Source: Mesostigma viride
Taxonomy: Eukaryota; Streptophyta; Mesostigmatophyceae; Mesostigmatales; Mesostigmataceae
Assembly (NCBI GenBank): GCA_009746045.1
Contig: RPFO01000015.1
Coordinates: 1,758,529 to 1,822,528, forward strand
Reading direction: 5' to 3'
Length of the DNA stretch: 64,000 bases
Part shown: positions 29,858-39,470 of the stretch, piece after piece
Layout: each line of letters starts with the position of its first letter
Numbering within the stretch: the stretch's first letter is position 1
Position numbers and translations under genes: made by a program
The notes under the pieces: generated by a model
Told to the model about the DNA's origin: nothing
The model's database searches: none
Seen by the model: only the letters and a program-made list of their open reading frames with translations

Positions 29858-31363
29858 TAAATTAAATTAAATTAAATTAAATTATAACATGCCTCCGTTG
29901 GGAGATCATGTCGCACATATTCGATGATGGATGGGTGGAGTGGAGGAAGCCGCGTGATCGAACTAACCTAACTCTAAGCTATCTAGTCTAGAAAATCCTA
30001 ACTACACTACTCATGCATCAAAACGCCTCCTCCTCTTGGGGGGAGGTGGCTTGCCCACAGGGTCGGGCGTGTGAGCCTTGACAATCTTCTGCCACCGCGT
30101 CTTGTCCTGCACGACAGTCCAAAGACGGGAGAGAGAGTGGATACGGTGTTCAAACTGGGCTGGGACCACTAGGTCGTCCAGCAACGTCTGGATGTAGTTC
30201 GTGACAGGTTTCCCTACCCTTTTGGGAATGCCCTTGGGGCCAGGCCAGGTCAGAATGTGTCGCCCTGGCTGGCCAAGCCGCTGGGGGCCGGCCAGACCAA
30301 GGGTGGTGTCGACCTGGCTGGTGCGAGCAAGGTGTCCTACAAATGCTATCCTACGCTGCCTAATCTTGTCCGAAATGCGAGGCATACCATGATACAAAGA
30401 CTCTGATGACGGGCGCTCAGATTAAACCCTACGTTGAGGACCTGTCGGAGCATCCTGTGAACCGTGCCGTTGAGCCTAGCTGCCAGTCTGGGTGTGATGG
30501 TCCACGCCTCGGCGCCATGCGTGAGCACCGTGAGGACGAGGACCTTGAAGAGCATGCGCTTGCGGTGCTCGCCCAGGCCCTTCGAGCGCCAGTAGGTGTT
30601 GAGCGAACGGAGCCTGGCCCAGGCCAGGCCGATGCGGGTGTCCACATCGTCTGCAGTGTCAGGAAGCCAACTCCCCAACAGTTTGAAGCGATCGCGGAAT
30701 GGGACCTCCATCCCGTCGAGCAGGCGCGGCAGCGGTGGTGTACTGGAGGCCCCAATCACCATCGCCTCAGTGTTGACACTAATCTCCAACCCCACAGCCC
30801 GCGCCTCCAGGCCCAGACAGTCCATCCAGGTCTGAATGTGCTCGGGGCTCGCGATGAGGGTGGTGTCATCCGCATAAATCAGGTCGGCCAGGCGGTAACC
30901 AGGTTTAACCCCGCCGTGCGCGCTCTCGTTAAGGATGTCCAAGCCTGGCTTGAACCCCTTAAGAGCAGTAAAGCGCGCACGTGCCCGGCGCATGACGTGA
31001 TCCACGACAATAATGAACAGGTATGGGGACAGGACACAACCTTGCCACACCCCGCGTGGTGAAGGGGGAATGGTGGGGTGGTGCCTTCCGCAGTCCGCAC
31101 TACTGCCTGTGAGCCCTCATACAGTCGGCGAATGGCAGCAATAAACGCAGGTGGTACCCGATCCAGAGCCAGGATGGCCCAAAGAGCCTCCCAGAGAACC
31201 GTGTCAAAGGCCTTGATATAGTCAACAAAAATGAAGACCAGCGGCAAACTGTCAGGGGGAAGGCGACGCACCTCCTCCATCAACCGGCGCGCGACAAACA
31301 CAGCCATGACAGTGTTACGACCACGACGGAAACCCATCTGAGACTCACCCAGGTGTGGGTCCA
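29858..31363 (-). pseudogene. LINE b: RT-bearing, 5'-truncated LINE
   Basis: Flanked by gcccacccccat on both sides (29846-29857, 31364-31375). On the minus strand: LDPHLGESQMGFRRGRNT, IFVDYIKAFDTVLWEALW (catalytic Asp), GCVLSPYLFIIVVDHV, LIYADDTTLIA (YADD), KLLGSWLPDTADDVDTR, KRMLFKVLVLTVLTHGAEAW, then RQRRIAFVGHLART and a basic C-terminus PPPPKRRRRF. One frameshift lies near 31050 and another near 30360-30390. 3' UTR and (TTTAA)n tail at 29858-30010. The N-terminal endonuclease is lost by truncation. Confidence 0.9.
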
Positions 31364-31489
31364 GCCCACCCCCATGCCAGGCCTTAATTTTGAGCTCTGA
31401 GACATCATGGTGGTGCAGGTGCCCTTGGTGCACCTAGAGCAGGTGTAGTTTACACCCTAGCCTTGCAGGAAGTAGGGCTCCCAGAATGT

Positions 31490-31578
31490 ATGAAAAGCCA
31501 TATGCCCCGCTTCTCAGGGATATGTGCTACATGTACTCCCAACGGAGTTATGTTCGTAATTAGTTAATTAATTAATGC
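31490..31578 (+). mobile_element. LINE 3' end fragment
   Basis: atatgtgctacatgtactcc, aacggagttatgttcg and a (TTAA)n tail correspond to the 3' UTR end of LINE a in plus orientation. The 5' limit is not clear. Confidence 0.65.
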
Positions 31579-31916
31579 CCCTGATGAAGGAAGGTACACT
31601 TATCGCAGATTGCGGCCCATTTCTCCTTGTCTATCATGAGGGCACGGAGTACAGATAGTCCTAGAAGCCCTGAATCCTCAATCATTTGCAATCGTACGTC
31701 GTCATGGATTCGCCTGCCCACCCACTCACTCGATCACTGGCTCTACGTTGTTGCCGGCTCCTCCCCAATGCATGGGAGGAGTCGAGTATCCATTATCCTA
31801 CACGAGTATCCATTGATCCAACCGTATGTCGTATAGGCATCTTCATTCGATGTATTAATGCTCCGTGGGACCGTGGCTCCCCAACGCGACGTGTTCCTTA
31901 TTAAGCAATCAAGCAG

Positions 31917-32725
31917 TTAATTAATTAATTAATTAATTAATTAATTAATTAACTAATTAGACTCGTGCTCCCCTTGGGGAGTCACGGAGCATTAACCCCG
32001 ATGGATGGATGGATGGATGGATGGATGGATGGATGGATGGATGGATGGATGGATGGATGGATGGGTGCAAACAGTCCTACCGGTCTAATCTATCTACATC
32101 AGCTATCTACAACATCTATCTAAACCGGCAACATCACGCTAGCTACCCTAGGGGAGCTGTCTGGCGTGCCTCCCGCGGGTTTGCACACGCGGGCGCTTCC
32201 CCACGGGGGGGGGCTCGTTGCCCTCTATGACCTGGGCCCACTTGGCCTTGTCCATCAGCTTCTTCCAAATCACGGAGAGGCCTAGGCCCCCCATGCTGTC
32301 TAGATAGATGTTGTAGTTAGAATGCGGTTAGATAGATGTAGTAGGTAGCCGAGGTAGATAGATTAGACCGGTAGGACTGTTTGCACCCATCCATCCTTCC
32401 ATCGGGGGTAATGCTCCGTGACTCCCCAACGGGAGCACGAGTCTAATTAATTAATTTATTAATTAGGCCCCCCATGTCCTCTACTAGCTGTTTGTTGAAG
32501 GTGCGGGCCTTGCGGTGTCTAACATCACGGGGCCCGGCCCACGTCAGGAGGTGCCGGCCAGGCTGAGCTGGTCGCAGTCCCGCGGGGGGGCCACGTGAGG
32601 TGTCTACCTGGTTGGTGCGAGCTAGGTGCCCTACGAGCTGCAGGCGCCGCTGCTTAATGGTGCTGGTGACATATGACATTAATTTATAGCCCTGGTTTGG
32701 CGACGCGGTGGCCAATATTGGACAT
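31917..32725 (-). mobile_element. LINE d, minus strand, split by LINE e
   Basis: The (TTAA)n tail (31917-31955), 3' UTR with an (ATGG)n microsatellite (32001-32062), and coding parts: IKQRRLQLVGHLARTNQVDT, LRPAQPGRHLLTWAGPRD (32466-32700) and, beyond the nested insert, [20 protein letters not shown] (32220-32282). It belongs to a sister subfamily of LINE b, with different C-terminal residues and a TTAA instead of a TTTAA tail. The nested plus-strand copy sits exactly within the codons for MGGL. Confidence 0.82.
32296..32463 (+). mobile_element. LINE e: 168-bp 5'-truncated LINE nested in LINE d
   Basis: Flanked by the 13-bp duplicate taggccccccatg (32283-32295, 32464-32476). The insert ends in gggagcacgagtctaattaa plus a TTAA-type tail. 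Its 3' UTR is the reverse complement of that of LINE d, including the shared accggtaggactgtttgcac block. Confidence 0.9.
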
Positions 32726-33065
32726 ATACCATTTCATATACCACGCCTTAATTTTAGCTGACATGCAGAGCAAAGACGCGCTGTTAATTGGTGTCACCCG
32801 CTCAAACCCTCTTACTCAGATAATGGGATCGGATCAGCAGGATAAGCAGCGTTTGGCGGACGTTGTCAAAGACTATACGACCCCGTAACTGTGGGTCCTA
32901 GGAAATATAAAAAGAATGGTAGGCATTGTTTGCGTGCATGCGCAAGATTAATTAGCTCGAGGACTAACTTGAGGCCCATATTTTGGATTTGCAGTGGACA
33001 TCATACATTTATACGTGTTGACGTCCATCTTGGGGAAACTTGCACTGTATCTTAAATTGGGAATT

Positions 33066-33112
33066 CAGTGCTCCGTGGTCCCCCAACTAACGGGGACACG
33101 AGACTAATTAAT
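33066..33112 (+). mobile_element. LINE 3' end fragment
   Basis: cagtgctccgtggtccccc, ggggacacgagactaattaa and a short tail match the terminal bases of LINE e. Only the very end is present, and no duplication was identified. Confidence 0.65.
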
Positions 33113-33748
33113 TAAATTTGTATTTTAGTGTAATCCGTACATTGTCAAGGAGGTAACATGGAAAATCAAATAACGGTTCAATTGGAGCGCGATATTGATA
33201 AATGTTGTGCACTAAACACCAGTCATCACGAACATAACAAACATAAAAAAGCTTTTATCTAAAAACGATGGCAAGATGTATAAAGCAACGTACTACATAT
33301 ACAAATAGTTTCTCACTTAATAAGAAGATGAAAGTCGTTTGGCCATGGGGGACACAACGAATTGCAAAGGCATACGTCGAGGCAAACCCTCCCGTGCCTG
33401 CTTTTTTCCAAAACACAACATGGCCATGACATTAGTAACTCTTGGTCCTCACAAAGTCTAGCTACACCTACATGGATCAAGCACAAATGAGTGCCATGGT
33501 ATTCTGGCCAGAATTTTCCCTGTGATTCACAATTTGCTCAATGTCCCTGCATTCATTGGCCCAAGCTAACACCATTAATTAAGAAAATTAAGCTAGAGCT
33601 CTGCTACGGCACAGCTGGATGTGGACTTGGTAAACTCTAGGCGAAGTTCAGGACAGGAGTAACTGGGAACCCAATTGCATCAAAATATCGCTCCTCCGTC
33701 GGGGACAACGTGACGGGGGAGTCCCACAACCTGGGCGGGTTGTGCACG
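33113..33748. other. Unassigned sequence
   Basis: AT-rich, no recognised element. It may hold the 3' UTR and downstream region of the minus-strand gene that ends at 33749. Confidence 0.45.
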
Positions 33749-34017
33749 TCAGGAGTCAATGTTGCTGCTGAGTGACTCATGCGGCTTCTTCACGCAGGCG
33801 GGGCAGAAAAAGACAAGCTGTCGGCGCTGCACACCGTGCTCATCAGTGACATCCACCTCAATGGACGGGTAAACGTGCTTGCGGACATGCTGATGCGAGC
33901 ACCGGTAGACGATGCCCTTCCTTGATCTAGTGCCCCTTCACCGCATTTCAGAGGCACCCCCTCAATCTCGCGCAGCCTCCAGACCTTGGGGTCGTCCTCA
34001 CGTATGCCAGACCGCTT
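33749..34017 (-). CDS. Putative last exon of a small host gene (zinc-binding?)
   Basis: A splice acceptor (ATGCATGCAG) precedes 34017. The exon reads KRSGIREDDPKVWRLREIEG and VPLKC, then after a one-base shift GIVYRCSHQHVRKHVYPSIE, DEHGVQRRQLVFFCPACVKK and a stop at 33749-33751. Cys/His pairs (RCSHQHVRKH, CPAC) suggest metal binding. I do not recognise the family. The frame break around 33930 may be decay, a sequencing error or a missed mini-intron. The partner exon is proposed at 42510-42976, with the R2-type LINE in the intron between. Confidence 0.45.
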
Positions 34018-34195
34018 CTGCATGCATGACATCACGATGCATTGCAGGGCACACAATATATATTAAAAATATAATTACTTACAGCAGAGTGAAATCACTC
34101 AAACCAAAGCAAACGCCCAGCTATAAACCTATATACAGAGCCATGTCAAAGCTCTATACTACGATAAGACCAATGGAAACGCCTAACGGAGGAAC

Positions 34196-37100
34196 CTAAT
34201 AGCCCTGCTGCACCGCAAAATCAGCCCGCGTACGGCGGAGCATGATGTCAGCCATGGCCCGAGTCAGCGCCACCGACAAGCGCTGACGCCAATATGACGT
34301 CCAGGTCCGCGCCGACCATGGGGCCCGCTGGCCCTCCAGGTCCAGCCGGTCCTCCCGGAGCCGGCAACACTCCTTGAAGAAGGCGGAGGTCAGGGGCCCC
34401 ATGGCCCCAAACTCCTCCAGGACAAAGGGCACCACACGATGGTGCCCGACGTCGCCGTAGGCCAGGAGCTTGGCCCGCTCCGCCCGGTCCGCCGTGTAAC
34501 CTGCCGTGAGGGAGGCCCCAGCCACGTGGCTAAGAGCCAAGGGCCGCGCCACCGAAACGTCAATAAGCAGATGCCGGCCACCCCCCTCAAAGTCCAGCAC
34601 CACGATGTCAGGCCGGTGGTTGGGGGAATAGAAGGCAGCGCCATCCGCATCCTCGGACCGGATGTTCGCGTGGGGGAAAACCGACCGAATCATGGCGAGC
34701 ACCACCGTCAGGAGGACAGTGTGCAAATACAAATACCAATTCTGATTCTGTTGGCCCCCCATGCAGGCAAGGTAGTGAGTCCCCGTGGGATCCAGCGGCT
34801 GCCCACAGCTACCACAAGGCCGCCCGGCCGGAACAAGAGGCTGCGGGGCAAATAGCTGGTGCCGGAGCGCCACCGAGTAGTGGCTGGGAGCCAAGGCGAA
34901 TGGGGGGGCCATGGGAAGAGCACGAAGGTACGCCGAGCCCACACTCCGCAAGGAAAGCGAGAACAGCCACGCACGTCCCTGGGCGTTGAGGTCCGCGAAA
35001 AGAGCAATCCAATCAGCCGTGTGCAGAATACCCGCGTAGGTTTTCTGGTGTTTATCGATGACGCGAGCAGGGAATGCGGCGGGAGATTGAACGGAGGCGA
35101 CCGAGGGAGTGCCGCGAGGGAGGTGGCGCTGTACCGCCTGAGCGGCACGGACGGGAGAACAGGCCTGCTGGATCTCAGCATAGGCCTCCTGGATGGCGGT
35201 GACGAAGGGCAAAGGGCTGCTGGGGTCCAGGAGGTCAGGCGCTGCCGTTGCCAAAAGGGGCAGGAGCCGGCAGCTTTCCGCCCACGACTGAGCGACGGAG
35301 CCCAAAAAGGCTGCTGGGGCCAGCCGGGCGGCACGAGTCAGACCGCAGCCACCCATCCGTGCAGGCAGGGAGGCAATGCGAATAGCATGTGGCGGGAGGT
35401 CGGGGCCCGGGACCAGCTGCGCCAAGGCCGACTGGATGCGTTCGTCGTGGCCCTCGGCGGCCAGCCGGACCTGAGACGGAAGAGCGCCCCGGAGCCAGTG
35501 AACGACGCGAGGGTGAGCGCAAAACCACAGAAGCAGACCCTTGGTCTGCGAATCATGAAGGCGCGCAATCAAGGGCAGTACCTCAGTGCGTGCCTCGAGG
35601 GCGGCCCGCAGAGCATCGATGACAAACGCGGGGTCGCCAACCGGAACGCCGAGGACATCCAACCCATGGAGGCGCTCGTCCCGGCCCAAGAGCTGGGGCG
35701 GAAAGCCGGAGCAATCACCTTGGGGCGAGTACACCGCGCACTTGGCAAGGGTCAACTGGAGGTTGATGTCGGCCACCGCGGTCTGCAGTGCCAGCAGAGC
35801 CGCGGTGGTGTCCGGCACAGGGCCCAGAAGGTAGATATCATCCAAGTAGGCCTGAATAGCGACCGCCGGGTGGGCAGCATGGACCGCTTGGAGGCAACCC
35901 TGGAGGGGGGCGGCAAAGTACAGGGGTCCCAGGGGGTCCCCTTGCTGGGTGCCCGACCGCGACAGCAGGCCGCCGCGAGTGCCGTCCTCCATGATGTGAA
36001 CCAGTTGGCCGGGCTGGCCGTAGCACACGGCTGTCCAAGCGTACAAGTCCTCGAAGGACTCCATGACGGCCGCAAACATGCTGGCGCGGGACAGACTGTT
36101 GAACGCGTTGTGGCAGTCGACCTTGACGACAGCGTGGGTGGGGTGGGCCTCGAGGTAGGCCTGCACCGAATGGATGAGGATATCCGCCCCGCCTGGAGTC
36201 GTCACCCCCAGCTGGGCCGCCACCGAGGTCTCACCCGCTGCGAGGGGCGGGCAGAAAAAGGCACGGAGCTCGGGCGCCTTTTGGCGGCAGATCACTTTGC
36301 CCACGAGCTTGCGGAGCACCTCACCGCAGGCGATCGGGCGCACCTTGCCCTCGGGGGGGGCAAGACACCCTTGAGCAGAGCGAGGAGGCGAGCGCCCGCT
36401 AACCACTCGCGCGCAGCGGGAGGAACGCGACCAGCCGCCAGGTCAATGAGGGTGTCAAAGAGAATGTCCTCGCCCCCATGCCCCACCAGGACCTCCAAGT
36501 GCTCGTAGCGCCAGCCCGACGGCCCGGTAGAGGAAGCCCGCGGGACCGCACGCATCACCTCCAGGAAGCAGTCGCGGTCCAGCCGGAGGGGGGCCGGCAG
36601 GGGGTCCGGCACGGGCAGCTGGAATCCGGGCTCCGCAGGGTGAAGAGCCTCCAAGGCCGCCAGGGTAGCCGCATTGGCGGGGGCGAGCTTGGCCATTTCC
36701 AAGCGGGTCATGGCCCGGCTGAGCTGCCCCTCGCGGACGAGGCGGATGACGTCGGCGGCCACCCGCTCGAAGTTGACCTCCCCCGACAGCCGGGCCGTGC
36801 GCGGGGGCGGCACGCCAAACAGCCCCTCCCAGTCCCCCTGCAGAAAGCGTCGGCAACGGGCAATAACCGCACCCTGGAGGCCGCGCACACCACGCCCGAG
36901 AGGGGTGAGGAGCAGGCGGGGGGTCACCATGTGCAGTTTAAAGCCCAGCGGGTCGTCCGGAGCGGCGTGCATGCGCCGGAGAGAAACGATTGCACATTGC
37001 GCGAAAAGGCTACGCGCGCGGTGGGGGAGGTCGGTCAGGGTAGACGTCGGGTTGATGGCGCATGCATCCCAGGGAACCGTGTCAAGCCAACGCCAACTGG

Positions 37101-37266
37101 CCGAGTAGTCGGGCGGCGGGGGCTGGGAGCCGGTGGGAGCCGAGGCGGGAGGGGGGAGGGGGCCGGGACTGCTGGCCGGTTGAGGGGCCGTTGAGCAACA
37201 CAGGCGCGCGCGTGCTGAGCGCGCCCGTGAATGGAGTACACCCGCTGGCAGTGAGCTTCCGGGCAC
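34196..37266 (-). pseudogene. Reverse transcriptase and restriction-like endonuclease of the R2-type LINE
   Basis: Two frames join at an eight-G run near 36352-36362. The upstream frame (to 37266) carries the pre-RT region (LPAPLRLDRDCFLEVMRAVP, STGPSGWRYEHLEVL). The main frame (34196-36406, 736 residues) has KVRPIACGEVLRKLVGKVIC, VVKVDCHNAFNSLSRASMF (catalytic Asp), SGTQQGDPLGPLYFA, QAYLDDIYLLGP (YLDD), then a thumb region, CGSCGQPLDPTGTHYLAC (zinc knuckle) and RPDIVVLDFEGGGRHLLIDV (RLE catalytic D..D). The enzyme would nick DNA and prime reverse transcription at the nick. Confidence 0.88.
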
Positions 37267-38533
37267 CGGTAACAGCTCATGGCCTGCAGATCCGCCGCGC
37301 CGAGATCGGGGTGCACAGCGCGAAGGTGCTGGCAGAGGAGGTTACGGTTGTGGAACACACCCGCACACGGGGACCCCGTGGGAAGCAGCACGGCACACCG
37401 GTGAAGGCCGTCGGCGGGCGCTGAGTGGCGGGGAGCGGCGCCAGCAAAGGCAGGACGTGGGGCCTGCGGCGTCTCCCCAGCCGGGCCGGCAGGCGCGCGC
37501 ACCACGACCCGACCAGCGCCCGGCAGGCCCGCCGGGGCCACGGAGGAGGCAGTGCCCACCGGGGAGACCCCCAGCGGAGGGGGATCGAGAACGCCGGCGC
37601 CCCTCCCAGGGGGACTCGCCAGCGCGCCCGCGACCACCCCAGGCCCCGGCAACGAGGCCGGGGGCGGAGGCCGAGGGGTCGGGGAGGCAGCTGGCCCCGG
37701 GGCCCGGTGGGGACCCGGCAGGGGACCCAGCGAGACCGGGGGCGGGCCGAGAGGAAGCGCAGTCCCAGGGGGCGGCACAACAGCCCGGCACAACGGGCAG
37801 CGCGGCACGGAGTGGAGCAAGCTGCGCGCGATGCACGCTTGATGGAATGTGTGGCCGCACGCGGGCAGGCGACACAAGCCATCCCCCGGCCGGAAGGGCT
37901 CAAGGCAGATGGCACAGGAGCCCGACTCGGGGTCGTCCCCCTCCAGAAGGGACCGGACATGAGGGGGGGCGGGTCCCAGCCGGCCTCCCAGCAACCCGGG
38001 AGAGCGGCAATCTGGGCGCGCGAGAGGATGCCGACCGGTTGGTCAGCCGCGGGGTGCCATTCGTGCGGGATGCCTGCCAACTCCAGGATGTCGTGGAGGA
38101 AGGCAGAAACAGGCGTCCCCGCGGTTAGGGGCTGGGCGCGCCCGGCCGAGTCCACCAAGATGGCCTGGCCGCCCTGAACCGCGATGGGGGCCCCGAACTC
38201 CACACGCAGCATGGCGGCCTGCGCCAGGCTGAGGGAGGTGATGAGAAAGCCCCCACTGGCAACCGGGCCGGGAGGCGGGGCCTGGGCGTCCAAGAAGAGG
38301 CGAAGCTGCCGCGGGGACATGAGGCCCAGGTCGGCGCCGCCCGCGAGGTAGGCCGCCCGCACCGAGACCTGTGCGTCTCGAGCCACCGCCGTGACGAACT
38401 CGACCACCTCCTGACCCACCCGCTCGTCCAGGGAAAGCAGCTCTTCCTGCCGGGCGGCCGGGAGATGCCACGGCAGCCGGCAGCCGGCGTGATATCCTTC
38501 CAAGACATACCCCCAAAGAGTCGAGGCCGTCAC
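37035..38533 (-). pseudogene. RING-H2 and C2H2-type zinc finger region of the R2-type LINE
   Basis: The frame 37277-38533 begins with an unassigned helical domain (WGYVLEGYHAGCRLPWHLPA, LGLMSPRQLRLFLDAQ). The frame 37035-37994 then carries a complete RING-H2: CAIC ... CGHTFHQAC ... CPLC, exactly C-x-H-x2-H-x2-C in the middle, and further on two C2H2/C2HC-like fingers (CAGVFHNRNLLCQHLRAVH; CPEAHCQRVYSIHGRAQHAR). The fingers near the RT are typical of R2-group N-termini, where they bind target DNA. A RING-H2 would suggest E3 ubiquitin ligase activity. Long Pro/Gly/Ala-rich linkers follow. The frames change at GC homopolymers. Confidence 0.8.
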
Positions 38534-39355
38534 CGGGGGGCGGCGGAAAGAAATGTCGCCCGCACCTGCGCAACTAGGGCCAGGAAGGCCGGGGGCCTAG
38601 GGAGCGAGGGGAAGGCGGCCTGGAGCCCGACCGCGTCCAGCAACAAAGGGCAGTACGCCCAAGAAAAGGTGGCGCGGCCCACCACGCCGACAATGTGCGA
38701 GGGCGGCCACGAGGTGAACGCGTGGGCCCGGGGGCCGCCGTCCCACGCGGCAAGGACGGGGGTGGCGGCTGGGTGGCCAACCGCGGCCGGGGGAAGGGAG
38801 GCCAGAGCGTCGGGGAGCGAGGGGCCGGGGGCGGGCGCCGGGGTCGCCAGGCCCGCCGGGGGTCGGCCGGGCCAGCCCAGGCGACAGCGCCGCGCCCCCG
38901 TCGGCGGGGCCAGGCGACGGGTGGGGCCCCGGGGCCGAGGGCGCCAGGGCCCGAGCAACGGCGGCCCCATCGGGCAGGCCACGGCCCGCCCCGAGGGCCT
39001 CGGCAGGGGGGCACACGGGGCAGGGGGCCGGAGCACCCAGCGGGGAGGGCAGCCCGGGGGCCCGCCGGGGGGGACAGCGCGGGCACGTCCAGGAGCCCGG
39101 CGGGACCCGGTAGAGCCGGGGAGTAAGACACTGCAAGTGCCACCCGGAATTGCAAGCATCACAAACTAACATGTGGTGCCCGCGGTGCCCGCTCCGGCAG
39201 ACCTCGCAGACCAAGGAGGGGGAGACCGGGGCGCCCGAGCCCCCCGCAGCCGGGTCGCCCACCTCCGCAAGAAGGGCCGCAAGCCGAGAGGACCGCCGAG
39301 GCGCCAACCGGGGAGCGGGGGAGCCGTTGGGCGAAGGGGGTCGTGGGTCGTCCAT
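38530..39355 (-). pseudogene. PHD-finger N-terminal region of the R2-type LINE
   Basis: ATG at 39355. Residues about 48-95 form a C4HC3 PHD finger: CEVC ... CDACNSGWHLQC ... CPRC. PHD fingers read histone H3 tails, so this may direct the element to chromatin of a given state. A Pro/Ala/Gly-rich stretch follows. A one-base shift (into the frame 38530-39162) leads to an ordinary-looking segment HAFTSWPPSHIVGVVGRATF before the next domain. The GC-rich leader upstream (39362-39470) can form a strong G/C hairpin. Confidence 0.8.
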
Positions 39356-39470
39356 GAACAATCAGGGCAGGCGTGGCAGCCACCGAGGGGGGGGCGGGGG
39401 GTGTGGGGGGCGGAGCCCCCCACGCGGGGGGTTTGGGGGGCGGCAGCCCCCCAACGCGCTGCGGTCGCGG

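Noticed and set aside
34859-36508. 549-codon open frame on the plus strand opposite the RT
   Set aside because: It is a GC-rich antisense shadow of the R2-type LINE RT, whose motifs are unambiguous on the minus strand.
37425-39169. Long Arg/Gly/Pro-rich plus-strand frames
   Set aside because: They are antisense to the PHD/RING region, with extreme composition and no domain.
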